A stretch of DNA of 29,040 nucleotides from Fen-1308 sp035319185 (GCA_035319185.1 DATHDF010000093.1:1-29040); one strand, 5' to 3'; shown: positions 15,715 through 23,240, counted from the first letter of the stretch. The notes: generated by a model from the sequence alone, not told the origin. Numbers and translations are program-made.

Positions 15715-16761
15715 TTATTGCTCTATGAAACATTGCGGGTCTTCCGCAAGGTAATTTTCGGCCCCGTTTGCCTTCGAATAGGCATATGCGATTGCCCTGC
15801 AACCCCGGCAACCGGCCCATCTTTTACACAACCTGCATTTGTCGCCGTACCTGTTTCTGTCTCTGAGTGCCTCAAGCACAGGAGAAGCCGCCCAGATCTC
15901 ACGAAGGGAGTCTGTTCGCACATTGCCCAGGGGAACGTTCAACCTTCTGCAAGGGACGACTGTACCGTCCGAAAGGATAGTGAGTCCTGAAACAGCTGCA
16001 GCGCAACCGCCGATGGGGGTATCTCCTAGGTCTTCGTCAGGGGCTGCAAGCGTCGACTGAGACGCAACCGGATCGCCCGTTACAATCTTAAGAGGGGCAG
16101 CCTCCAGCGCAAAAATCTCTGAATAAAGTTTCCCAACTTCATCTGAGGAAAGCATCTTGTCCAGCATGGCCGATCCTCTTCCATAGGGCACCAGCCTCGA
16201 AAAGCCGACGCGCTGCGCGCCGACCGTTTTCGCAAGGCCCAACAAATCCGGAAAACAGCGGGCGTTAAGCCTTGAAAGCGTTGAGTTCAGAGTCACCGTC
16301 AGACCTGCATTCAGGAGGTTATCAATGCCGGTCATCGCCGCCCTGAAGCTCCCCTTCCCGCGTATCTCGTCATGAATTTCCTGTGTGCCTTCGATGCTGA
16401 TCTGAACCCCATTAACCCTGATATCGGCCAGCCTGCGCGCGATCTCGCGATTGATGAGGGTCCCGTTGGAAAGGACATAGATATCGGCGCCGGTCCATGC
16501 AATTTCTTCGAGCATGTAAAAGATATCGTCTCGGAGAAAAGGCTCTCCGCCCGAAATATTGTAGCTTGTCGAGAGCTTCACCCCATATCTCTCTTCCCAC
16601 GTCCACATCATATCGGAGGCCTCGCCTATGACCTTCTTTATATCGGACAAGGAAAGTTCTTCGCCCTTCTGCCCCTCTTGATAACAATGCAGACACTGCA
16701 AATTGCATCTTTCCGTTATGTGCCACTGTATGAAAAAGTCGTGAGTATCGTCTATGGACAT
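15715..16761 (-). CDS. Radical SAM/SPASM protein, RiPP-maturase-like
   Basis: 348 aa from the ATG at 16761, which has no Shine-Dalgarno. The N-terminal radical SAM motif is C19-x3-C23-x2-C26 in HITERCNLQCLHCYQ; the SAM-binding SGGEPFLRDD is near residue 70. The C-terminal SPASM domain has seven cysteines: C253-x12-G-x4-C271, then C309-x2-C312-x5-C318-x2-C321 and C344. The usual gap after the third of these is three residues, here it is two. SPASM proteins hold two auxiliary [4Fe-4S] clusters and most characterised ones modify peptides, others act on enzymes or tetrapyrroles (NirJ/AhbC types). The upstream frame is open for 56 codons back to 16929. It follows a 31-codon ORF with a strong SD. 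It ends 13 bases from the end of the hybrid kinase, convergently. Confidence 0.8.
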   Translation of the reverse strand: MSIDDTHDFFIQWHITERCNLQCLHCYQEGQKGEELSLSDIKKVIGEASDMMWTWEERYGVKLSTSYNISGGEPFLRDDIFYMLEEIAWTGADIYVLSNGTLINREIARRLADIRVNGVQISIEGTQEIHDEIRGKGSFRAAMTGIDNLLNAGLTVTLNSTLSRLNARCFPDLLGLAKTVGAQRVGFSRLVPYGRGSAMLDKMLSSDEVGKLYSEIFALEAAPLKIVTGDPVASQSTLAAPDEDLGDTPIGGCAAAVSGLTILSDGTVVPCRRLNVPLGNVRTDSLREIWAASPVLEALRDRNRYGDKCRLCKRWAGCRGCRAIAYAYSKANGAENYLAEDPQCFIEQ

Positions 16762-16807
16762 TGTTTGTCTCGCACCATCGGGTTCCGTATTTATATCCGA
16801 AAAGAAG

Positions 16808-16851
16808 AAGGCAGATACGTCCTCCGAAGCTTGCGGATTAGTATCTGCCTT
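16808..16851 (-). promoter_or_regulatory. Hairpin between the peptide ORF and the radical SAM gene (attenuator candidate)
   Basis: A perfect inverted repeat with 11-base arms, AAGGCAGATAC (16808-16818) and GTATCTGCCTT (16841-16851), around a 22-base loop that can fold a further TCCG/CGGA pair. Reading on the minus strand it is followed by TTCTTCTTTT, so it could be a weak intrinsic terminator. That would let the peptide message exceed the maturase message. It sits 47 bases before the radical SAM ATG. Confidence 0.55.
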
Positions 16852-16894
16852 TCGTGTGGCCGCCTGACCGGCGGCATCAGCTCTTTCAACTGCT

Positions 16895-16990
16895 TCATTT
16901 GCGGCATACTTTTCCAGGAGAGGTTTTCTTCAGCCTTTCCCAAAGGGCCGCCTCTTTATCGAGGGTCTTCTTATCAAGGGCCTTCTTCAT
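16895..16990 (-). CDS. 31-aa peptide ORF with strong Shine-Dalgarno, candidate RiPP precursor
   Basis: An ATG at 16990 is preceded by AAAGGAGGTGAAAGCGGG, the best ribosome site in the region. The 31-residue product starts M-K-K-A-L-D-K-K-T-L-D-K-E and is very lysine-rich, with one Trp (W17 in A-A-L-W-E-R-L) and one Cys (C29, in S-P-G-K-V-C-R-K at the end). The first 22 residues look like an amphipathic helix and the tail is short and Pro/Gly-containing. It stops 133 bases before the radical SAM ATG. The +1 frame downstream of its codon 20 is open into the radical SAM frame, so the two could also be one frameshifted gene. It might be a leader-core precursor, a coupling peptide or a sequencing artefact. 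Confidence 0.5.
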   Translation of the reverse strand: MKKALDKKTLDKEAALWERLKKTSPGKVCRK

Positions 16991-17027
16991 CCCGCTTTCA
17001 CCTCCTTTCAATTTTTTCGATATACAA

Positions 17028-17057
17028 AAGCTATCGTTCACAACGCACTGATAGCTT
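17028..17057 (-). promoter_or_regulatory. Leader hairpin upstream of the peptide ORF
   Basis: Perfect 8-base arms, AAGCTATC (17028-17035) and GATAGCTT (17050-17057), around a 14-base loop, followed on the minus strand by a short T-run. It sits between the candidate promoter and the Shine-Dalgarno of the 31-codon ORF, so it could be a leader attenuator or a 5' stabilising stem. Confidence 0.45.
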
Positions 17058-17060
17058 ATC

Positions 17061-17091
17061 TATATATTATCAACCACGCGGCGCAAGTCAA
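17061..17091 (-). promoter_or_regulatory. Candidate promoter for the peptide-radical SAM unit
   Basis: On the minus strand a -35-like TTGACT (17091-17086, five of six bases) is followed after 16-17 bases by the AT block ATAATATATA (17070-17061), which supplies a -10. It lies just after the terminator of the dsrC-like gene, as expected for a new transcription unit. Confidence 0.5.
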
Positions 17092-17104
17092 AATCCCTCC
17101 CGCG

Positions 17105-17140
17105 CAAAATAAAAGCCGCGCTGCCTGTCGGCTGCGCGGC
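17105..17140 (-). terminator. Rho-independent terminator after the dsrC-like gene
   Basis: On the minus strand a GC-rich stem (17140-17115) pairs GCCGCGC with GCGCGGC and GCC with GGC around a GACA loop with a bulged base on each side. It is followed by TTTTATTTT (17114-17106). It lies 29 bases after the TGA stop of the dsrC-like gene. Confidence 0.85.
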
Positions 17141-17168
17141 CATCTCCATCAGGATGACAATATAAAAT

Positions 17169-17531
17169 TCAGTCGCCGGCCAGTATGCGGTATACCTTTC
17201 CCGCCTCGTCGGCGCTGATGCTGGATACTACTTCGAGATTGGGCAAACCTGCGATCTTCCAGGCCTTCATCGGATCGATGAATTCGTCGTTCACGCATTC
17301 GCGCGGCTTGTGCACGTTCCTGCAAACGGACCGCAGAATCGGGAATGCGTTGAACTCCCGGTAATACTCCCTCATGAATCTGATAATCTCCATCTTTTCT
17401 GTAGTCAGCCCACTGACTCCGAGATAGTCGGCAATCGCCTCTGCTACCTTCTCGTTCCAGGACTCCTGATTCACCAGAAAGCCGTAATCATCAAGCTCGA
17501 CCCTGACGGACCCGTATTCAATCACCGGCAT
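17169..17531 (-). CDS. DsrC/TusE-family protein lacking both redox cysteines
   Basis: 120 aa, ATG at 17531 with a GGGAG ribosome site. The DsrC fold is clear: DDYGFLVNQESWNEKVAEAIA at the N-terminus, EIIRFMREYYREFNAFPILRSV in the middle and the WKIAGLP segment near the end. In true DsrC this last segment is CRIAGLP followed by the KPTGCV-type arm. Here the first redox cysteine is W91, and the arm with the second is replaced by NLEVVSSISADEA and more residues. The protein therefore cannot form the DsrC trisulfide and is not a sulfur-relay TusE. Such paralogues exist (RspA-type, some suspected regulatory). C70 and C79 remain. It lies 22 bases after the SOD gene and is followed by a terminator, so it belongs to the SOD unit. 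Confidence 0.75.
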   Translation of the reverse strand: MPVIEYGSVRVELDDYGFLVNQESWNEKVAEAIADYLGVSGLTTEKMEIIRFMREYYREFNAFPILRSVCRNVHKPRECVNDEFIDPMKAWKIAGLPNLEVVSSISADEAGKVYRILAGD

Positions 17532-17553
17532 ATTGCTTCTCCCTTTCGGTCCG

Positions 17554-18132
17554 CTATTTGAGACGCCCTTCCACAGCGGCCCAGTTGACGTTCTTGAAAA
17601 AGGCCTCGATATAGTCGGCCCTCTTGAGCCCGTAATCGATCATGAAGGCGTGCTCGAACACGTCCATAATGAGCAGCGGATTGCAGCCCGAAGGGTGGGC
17701 GGTATCATGCTCGTTGATCCAGAAATTGATGAGCCGGTCTGCGGCGGTGTCCTGGTAGAGCACTGCCCAGCCTATCCCGCGCATCGCACCGACCGCCCTG
17801 AAGTCTTTCTCCCAGGCATCAAGACTGCCAAACGACGCCTCAAGCTTCTTGGCCAGCTTGCCGCCTTTGTCAAGAGCGCCCTTGCCGCCGAGGTTTTCAA
17901 AATAATATTCGTGCAGCCTCATTCCGTTGAATTCCCAACCGAGCCGTCTCTTCAGTTCGGCAAACTCCGGGTTGCCAGACTTACCATCTTTCAGCATCGC
18001 ATCGAGGGTGTCGAGCACCTTGTTCGTGTTGGTGACATACCCCTGATAGAGCGTGAAGTGGTTCTTGAGCAGGGTTTCGCTAAACCCGGCCATTCCTAAC
18101 AGACCTGCATAGTCCTTCGCATTATACGGCAT
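17554..18132 (-). CDS. sod: Fe/Mn superoxide dismutase
   Basis: 192 aa, ATG at 18132 with AGGGAGG. The four metal ligands are visible: H25 in LLKNHFTLY, H74 in RLHEYYFENL, D157 and H161 in MDVFEHAF. The usual WEH of this last motif is FEH here: F159 replaces the nearly invariant Trp. Fe versus Mn cannot be told reliably. No signal peptide is seen, so it is cytoplasmic. It converts superoxide to peroxide and oxygen. The gene lies between tpx (95 bases upstream) and the dsrC-like gene (22 bases downstream) on the same strand, forming an oxidative-stress cluster. Confidence 0.88.
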   Translation of the reverse strand: MPYNAKDYAGLLGMAGFSETLLKNHFTLYQGYVTNTNKVLDTLDAMLKDGKSGNPEFAELKRRLGWEFNGMRLHEYYFENLGGKGALDKGGKLAKKLEASFGSLDAWEKDFRAVGAMRGIGWAVLYQDTAADRLINFWINEHDTAHPSGCNPLLIMDVFEHAFMIDYGLKRADYIEAFFKNVNWAAVEGRLK

Positions 18133-18226
18133 CTTGTAGCCTCCCTTTAGTTAATATTGAAACGGAAACAACGCCGGACGACACTCTCCCGCATCATTCC
18201 CGGAACATCCGAAAAACAATGCGTGC

Positions 18227-18742
18227 TCACGACTTCATCTTATTGATTTGATTCAGTGCGGCGTCATAATCGGGATGGTTTGTTACTTCGGGCACAACCT
18301 CTTTATATGCCAGAATACCGTCCTTGCCGATTATGAAAATGGAGCGCGCAAGAAGCCGCAACTCCTTTATCAAAACACCATACGCGGCGCCGAAAGAGGC
18401 CTCGCGGTGGTCAGACAGCGTCTTGACCTTGTCTATGCCTGCTGCATTGCAGAAGCGCGCAATCGCGAAAGGCAGGTCCATGCTTATGTTGAGGACGGCC
18501 ACATCGCCGGGAAAGCCGGCAGCCTCCTGATTGAACCTGCGGGCCTGCAGGTCGCAAACGGGGGTATCGAGCGAGGGCGTTACGCTTATGACCTTTATCT
18601 TGCCTTCAAAATCCTTGAGCCCGAATTCCTTCAGATCGCTGTCAATGACCTTGAAATCCGGAGCCCTGTCACCGACCTTCAGGTCTGGGCCGATAAGGGT
18701 CAGAGGGTTGCCGTGAATTGTAACAACGCCTTTCCTTTCCAT
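18227..18742 (-). CDS. tpx: Thiol peroxidase Tpx (atypical 2-Cys peroxiredoxin)
   Basis: 171 aa, ATG at 18742 with GGAGG seven bases upstream. The peroxidatic cysteine is C63 in TPSLDTPVCDLQARRFNQ and the resolving one C98 in ARFCNAAGID, the spacing expected for Tpx. The N-terminal VTIHGNPLTLIGPDLKVGDRAPDF block is also typical. It reduces alkyl hydroperoxides and H2O2 using thioredoxin. It is the first gene of a tpx-sod-dsrC-like run on the minus strand. A candidate promoter lies 17-46 bases upstream. Confidence 0.9.
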   Translation of the reverse strand: MERKGVVTIHGNPLTLIGPDLKVGDRAPDFKVIDSDLKEFGLKDFEGKIKVISVTPSLDTPVCDLQARRFNQEAAGFPGDVAVLNISMDLPFAIARFCNAAGIDKVKTLSDHREASFGAAYGVLIKELRLLARSIFIIGKDGILAYKEVVPEVTNHPDYDAALNQINKMKS

Positions 18743-18758
18743 AAGACCTCCATAATTG

Positions 18759-18788
18759 CTTATATCTTACTGTATACATACTTTTCAA
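18759..18788 (-). promoter_or_regulatory. Candidate sigma-70 promoter for tpx
   Basis: TTGAAA (18788-18783) and TATAAG (18764-18759) on the minus strand, 18 bases apart. The predicted transcription start is at about 18752, leaving a leader of about ten bases that just contains the GGAGG ribosome site. The spacer contains a GTATAC palindrome. Confidence 0.5.
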
Positions 18789-18869
18789 CCCTAGCACAAC
18801 TACCTTGATGAATATTCCGGCTGCGAGAACTTATCTCACAATCTTGATAATGCTGAAATCATAATTTAC

Positions 18870-18945
18870 CGTCATTCCCGCGCAGGAGGAATCCGCGTTT
18901 ATAAGGTCTTTCAATGGACCCCCGCTTTCACGGGGGTAGCGACTT
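18870..18945. repeat. REP-like palindromic element
   Basis: A block starting GTCATTCCCGCGCAGG and ending GGGGGTAGCGAC. It contains a perfect hairpin CCCCCG (18919-18924), loop, CGGGGG (18931-18936). The two ends form an imperfect inverted pair (GTCATTCCCGC at the left, GTCGCTACCCCC on the reverse of the right). This is the layout of the short extragenic repeats seen in many proteobacterial and Nitrospirota genomes. It lies between the divergent-looking tpx promoter and the end of the ABC operon. Copy number cannot be judged from one window. Confidence 0.55.
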
Positions 18946-18990
18946 TTACGTTTTTCCGAATTCGAGATAGGTTCTAGTACTTATCCCGCA

Positions 18991-20169
18991 TCAGGCGGCC
19001 CGCAAGGCGTCCACGATAGGCAATCTGGATGCCCTGACGGCAGGCAGCAGGCCACCCGCAAAGCCCATTATGAGGGCGAACCCCATGGCCTGGTAAGCTA
19101 TCTGGAAATTAAGATCGAACGAGAATGCAAGCTCCGAGAAGGTCTGAAAATTCATCGTGGATATTGTGAAAAACTGGAGAAAGGCTGAAAAGAACAGTCC
19201 GATAGCGCCGCCGAAAAATCCCAACAACAGCGATTCAAGCAGAAAGGCGCCAAGTATGCTTCTCCTGTGGAAACCCAGGGCCCTTAACGTGCCTATCTCG
19301 CTCACCCTGTTTGCAACAGCAGCATACATGGTTATCATTGCGCCGATTATTGCGCCGAGCGAAAATATGGCCGTCAGCGAGATCCCCAGGATCCTGAGAA
19401 ACTTCGCCATCATCTCAGACTGCTTTTCGTAATAGCGTGTTTCTCTCATGGCCTCCAGCGAAAGACGCGGGTCATTCTCGATCCGCTTTTTCACCGCTTC
19501 GAACTCCGACGGGTCCCGAAGCCTGAATATAACCGAGGAATATGCCTGTCTGCGGAAGGCTGGCATCAACTGGTCCACATCGCCCCATATCTCGGAGCTG
19601 AAGCCGGTATTGCCGGCATCGAATATGCCAACAACGGTCCAGCTCCTCATACCGAAGCGCAGGGTCTCGCCCAGCCCGCCGCCCGTGAACCTTTTCGCTA
19701 TATTAATTCCGGCCATTATTTCCGAAGATCCGGGCTTCGGCAGCCGACCCTCCAAAAGCCTGATCTGCGGGCGCAGGAGCAGCGATTCTGCTGACGCCCC
19801 CCTGATCACCACATTGGATCCCTTGCCGGTGCCCCTCTTGGGAAGCACGATTACTACAACAAGCTCCTTGGCAACCAGCGGCTGGCCGTCTGCGCCTATT
19901 GCAACTTCAGGCTGTGTTTCAATGGTGGAGGCCTGCAGCCGTTCTACTCCGCTCTGGATCTCCGAATCGGAGCCCTTGCGTATGACTACAACATTTTCAG
20001 GCGATCCTGTCGCAACCAGGGTCTTCTTCAATCCTTCGGCCAGCATCAGCACAGCGGAAAAGACGAAGACGACAAGGGCCATTCCCCCGATTGTAAGACC
20101 GGTGGTAAGCCTTCTCGTCCACAGATTCCTTAGGTTATATGAAAAAGGGATGTCCGGCAGCGGGTTCAT
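18991..20169 (-). CDS. ABC exporter permease (FtsX/MacB type), second
   Basis: 392 aa from the ATG at 20169, which overlaps the previous stop as TAATG with GGAGG upstream; a longer reading to 20220 would overlap the neighbour for no reason. It has an N-terminal helix (about 24-43), a periplasmic MacB-type core domain (~200 residues with IVIRGASAESLLLRPQI and WTVVGIFDAG), and three C-terminal FtsX helices. NRVSEIGTLRALGFHRRSI is the conserved cytoplasmic loop that contacts the ATPase. It is the last gene of a four-gene operon with adaptor, ATPase and a paralogous permease. Substrate unknown; such systems export lipoproteins, peptides or antibiotics. Confidence 0.8.
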   Translation of the reverse strand: MNPLPDIPFSYNLRNLWTRRLTTGLTIGGMALVVFVFSAVLMLAEGLKKTLVATGSPENVVVIRKGSDSEIQSGVERLQASTIETQPEVAIGADGQPLVAKELVVVIVLPKRGTGKGSNVVIRGASAESLLLRPQIRLLEGRLPKPGSSEIMAGINIAKRFTGGGLGETLRFGMRSWTVVGIFDAGNTGFSSEIWGDVDQLMPAFRRQAYSSVIFRLRDPSEFEAVKKRIENDPRLSLEAMRETRYYEKQSEMMAKFLRILGISLTAIFSLGAIIGAMITMYAAVANRVSEIGTLRALGFHRRSILGAFLLESLLLGFFGGAIGLFFSAFLQFFTISTMNFQTFSELAFSFDLNFQIAYQAMGFALIMGFAGGLLPAVRASRLPIVDALRAA

Positions 20170-21326
20170 TATCCGATCCTCCGCAGGCCGTCTGCTATCC
20201 TGATCCTTATTGACCGCCACGAGGGGAAAACGCCGGCTACTGTTCCGATGACGGCTGCAGCCGCTATGTCCATGTAGATGGTTTCGGGGGCGACGTTGAA
20301 GATCGGGAAAAAGGTGCTCAGGGCATCGCCAAACGCCCTAGCGGCCGGAAATGTGAAAGCGATACCGAAGGCGCACCCTATCATGCTGATGATCAGCGAC
20401 TCCCCGAATATCAGTGCTGCAATGTAGCCTCCGCCGAACCCCAGGGCCTTGAATATCGCGTACTCTCCAATCCGCTCGCGTGCCGTCATCGCCATCGTAT
20501 TGGCCATCACAGCCATGATGATAACGATGACGACAAATGAAACAAGCTGTATGGCAGTAACTATGGCCTGGCTCATGGCGATCCAGCTCATTTGAAAGGC
20601 CTTCTCTGTTTCGGTCAGGGTCTCTGCAATGGAATTCCTGAACTCATTGTCTATCCTGGCAGCCACGTCAGACGCTATATCGGGCCGCGTGACTCCGATC
20701 ATGAAGAAGCCGATCTGGTCGGCCCTCTGCGGGTATGTCTTTTTCATTTTCTCGTTAAGATAATCCCACTGGAAGTAAAAGGTTGTCTCGTCTACATTCT
20801 TGTCCCGGCCTTTGTAAATCCCCCTCATGACAAAATCCCATTGCCCGGGGAATATCGTGCCCCTGAGAGTGACCGTGTCTCCAAGCTTCCACCCGTATTT
20901 CTCGACGAGCTTGCGACCAGCTACAAACCCTTTTCTGTCCCTGATAAATGCCGCCTCCTGCTCGGGCGGCAGGATTATCTCAGGGTAAAGAGCGAAAAAG
21001 GGCTTTGGCTCGATCGCGAAATTGGCGAAGAAATGCTTTTCATCTATGTATATGCCGCCGAACCAGTTGCCGCCGGACACTATCCTGACGCCTTCGGTTT
21101 GACGAATGCGCTCCTCGTATGACAGCGGAAGGGTGAATATGATGGATATTGCATTTCTGGTCACAAGGCGGCTGGCCGAAGACGCCTCCACCCCGGCATA
21201 CCAGGCGCTGATAACGGTGCGCAGCAGGCCGAACGCCAGGATTGCAATCGTGATGCCGAGGACTGTAAGCCACGTCCTAAGCTTGTGCCGAAAGACGTTT
21301 CTGAATACGAGCCTAAGAAGAAACAT
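20169..21326 (-). CDS. ABC exporter permease (FtsX/MacB type), first
   Basis: 385 aa. The ATG at 21326 lies inside the end of the ATPase gene, a 14-base overlap. It begins with the RNVFRHKLRTWLTVLGI helix, has a large periplasmic domain and three C-terminal FtsX helices with the loop ARERIGEYAIFKALGFGG. It is paralogous to the next gene on the strand but only distantly alike. The two permeases are expected to form a heterodimer in the inner membrane. Being two different proteins rather than one MacB homodimer resembles LolC/LolE-style systems. Confidence 0.8.
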   Translation of the reverse strand: MFLLRLVFRNVFRHKLRTWLTVLGITIAILAFGLLRTVISAWYAGVEASSASRLVTRNAISIIFTLPLSYEERIRQTEGVRIVSGGNWFGGIYIDEKHFFANFAIEPKPFFALYPEIILPPEQEAAFIRDRKGFVAGRKLVEKYGWKLGDTVTLRGTIFPGQWDFVMRGIYKGRDKNVDETTFYFQWDYLNEKMKKTYPQRADQIGFFMIGVTRPDIASDVAARIDNEFRNSIAETLTETEKAFQMSWIAMSQAIVTAIQLVSFVVIVIIMAVMANTMAMTARERIGEYAIFKALGFGGGYIAALIFGESLIISMIGCAFGIAFTFPAARAFGDALSTFFPIFNVAPETIYMDIAAAAVIGTVAGVFPSWRSIRIRIADGLRRIG

Positions 21327-22023
21327 TGATAAAGACGCCCTTGTCCAGCTGCTTTATCAGGTGCGCCTTTTCAGCGGCCCTGGCGTCGTGGGTTACCATG
21401 ATGATCGTCTTGCCGAGTTCCTTGTTAAGCCTGCTCATGAGTTCGAGTATTTCCGCAGCTGAAACCCTGTCAAGGTCCCCGGTGGGCTCATCGGCAACAA
21501 GGATGACCGGGTCCGTAACCACAGCGCGGGCGATTGCAACCCGCTGTTGCTGACCTCCAGACAGCTGATTGGGGTAATGATCCATGCGGTCCGACAGGCC
21601 GACGGAACGAAGCGCCATCTCGACATGCTCATGCCGCTCCTTCCTCGACAGCCTTGTCAAGAGCAAAGGCAGCTCGACATTTCCGAAGGCCGTCAGGACG
21701 GGAATCAGGTTGTAGAACTGGAAGATAAAGCCTACATTGACGGCGCGCCATGCCGCCAGGTCCGTCTCTGAAAGGGTTGTTATGTCGAGACCGCCTATCA
21801 AGATCGACCCGCTGTCAACGCTGTCAATGCCCGCTAAAAGATTGAGAAGGGTGCTCTTCCCAGAACCTGACGGCCCCATCAACGCGAGGAATTCGCCTTC
21901 TGCGATATCGAAGGTAATGTTCTCAAGAACTGGGACTATCTGGCTGCCGCGTCGGTAGGACTTACTGACATTTCTGATCTCAACTATTGAGCGAGCTTCT
22001 GCCATAGCACCGCCCGGTATCAT
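21313..22023 (-). CDS. ABC transporter ATPase (LolD/MacB type)
   Basis: 236 aa. ATG at 22023 overlaps the adaptor stop by four bases (ATGA); an alternative ATG at 22005 follows a GGGCGG-like site. Walker A is GPSGSGKST, the signature motif LSGGQQQR, Walker B VILVADEPTGDLD, and the switch histidine is in MVTHDAR. The LYxxL-type NVGFIFQFYNLIP Q-loop is that of the LolD/MacB/FtsE branch. It powers export by two permeases and a membrane-fusion adaptor. The three later genes overlap, so translation is coupled. Confidence 0.88.
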   Translation of the reverse strand: MIPGGAMAEARSIVEIRNVSKSYRRGSQIVPVLENITFDIAEGEFLALMGPSGSGKSTLLNLLAGIDSVDSGSILIGGLDITTLSETDLAAWRAVNVGFIFQFYNLIPVLTAFGNVELPLLLTRLSRKERHEHVEMALRSVGLSDRMDHYPNQLSGGQQQRVAIARAVVTDPVILVADEPTGDLDRVSAAEILELMSRLNKELGKTIIMVTHDARAAEKAHLIKQLDKGVFINVSS

Positions 22024-23240
22024 TTTTCTTCGGCCTTAATTTTCGAACCGTCACGCAGATCTCCCGAGGGCCTGAGCACTACCTTGTCTCCGGCCTTCGC
22101 CCCGCTGAGGATTTCAACCATATCGCCCATCTGCCTGCCTGTAGTTACCATGACCGCCTTTGCCTTTTCGCCTTCAGCCAGAAAGATTATCTTCTTCCCA
22201 TTTCTGGCAACCAATGCAGATTGGTTAACGGCAGTAAATGGTTCGGTCTCGCCCGCCGCGACCTCGCGGGAAAGAAAAGCCACCTTTGCACTCATCTCGG
22301 GAAGGATACGGCTGTCCTTCTCGAGGAATCTGACCTTTACCATGACAGTCGCTTTGCTCCTGTCTGCTGTCGGCACAATCATATGGACCTGCCCCTTGAA
22401 ACGCACGCCCGGCAGGGCGTCCAGCTGGATCTCGCAGGGCTGTGCCATCTTGACGTTTCCTATGTTTGATTCAGAAACATCCACTTCTGCAAGCAGAGAG
22501 TTCATATCAGCGATGGTCACTACCGCTGATTGCACATTAGCAGTAGCTCCAATCGGAGTTACAATGTCTCCGATGTCGGCGTTCTTGGTGAGCACTACCG
22601 CATCGAAAGGAGAACGCAGCACGGTATAATCGATAGCCACATTTGCGCCGCTAAGGGCAGCGGCCGCTGCTTTTGCCGCCTGGTCCGCTGCATGCACCGC
22701 GGCTTCGGCGCTTTTATATCTGGCTTCTGAGGTATCGTAGTCTGATTGTGCAATATATCCCTTCCCGATAAGGTCCTTGTTTCTTTTGAAGGCAAGTGAT
22801 GCATCGCGGAAGGTTGCCTGTGCGCTTTCGAGATTGGCACGGGACACCCTGACATTTGCGGCGGCCTGATCCCTGGCGGCCGTAACATCATTGTTCTCAA
22901 GACGCGCAATAATATCGCCCTTCCTGACCTTGCTGCCCTCCTCCACATTCAGCTGAATGATGCGGCCGGTCACCTTCGAAGCAAGTGCGGCCTTGCGCTG
23001 GGCCACTACGTATCCGCTGGCGTTCAACAAGGTGAATGTCTGAGAAGGATAGACCAGAGAAACAGTCGCCTCCTGGACTTTTATGGACGGGCTGATTACT
23101 CCGCTGAAGAAGAGGACCCCAATAAGGATGACAGCAGCTGCAACCCCAATGGCATAAGCAGTTCGTTTTCTGTTCTTTACGGGGCCCTTGATTGCAGAGC
23201 TCTTGTCTATCTTCAACTTGGAAAGGTCTTCGTCAGCCAT
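22020..23240 (-). CDS. Periplasmic adaptor (HlyD/RND membrane-fusion type)
   Basis: 406 aa, ATG at 23240 with an AGAGGT ribosome site. It has a short cytoplasmic start rich in Lys, a single transmembrane helix at about 29-47, a split biotinyl-lipoyl domain (GRIIQLNVEEGSKVRKGDIIARLENND and YTVLRSPFDAVVLTKNADIGDIV), an alpha-helical coiled-coil hairpin between them, and a beta-barrel and membrane-proximal domain towards the end. It bridges the inner-membrane permeases to an outer-membrane channel that is not in the window. First gene of the operon with the ATPase and both permeases. Confidence 0.85.
   Translation of the reverse strand: MADEDLSKLKIDKSSAIKGPVKNRKRTAYAIGVAAAVILIGVLFFSGVISPSIKVQEATVSLVYPSQTFTLLNASGYVVAQRKAALASKVTGRIIQLNVEEGSKVRKGDIIARLENNDVTAARDQAAANVRVSRANLESAQATFRDASLAFKRNKDLIGKGYIAQSDYDTSEARYKSAEAAVHAADQAAKAAAAALSGANVAIDYTVLRSPFDAVVLTKNADIGDIVTPIGATANVQSAVVTIADMNSLLAEVDVSESNIGNVKMAQPCEIQLDALPGVRFKGQVHMIVPTADRSKATVMVKVRFLEKDSRILPEMSAKVAFLSREVAAGETEPFTAVNQSALVARNGKKIIFLAEGEKAKAVMVTTGRQMGDMVEILSGAKAGDKVVLRPSGDLRDGSKIKAEEK

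Noticed and set aside
16372..17112. A 246-codon plus-strand open frame opposite the radical SAM gene and the peptide region
   Set aside because: It is antisense to a gene with clear SPASM motifs; its translation is low-complexity-like with no family resemblance, and it has no ribosome site. High GC3 in the real gene keeps its complement open.
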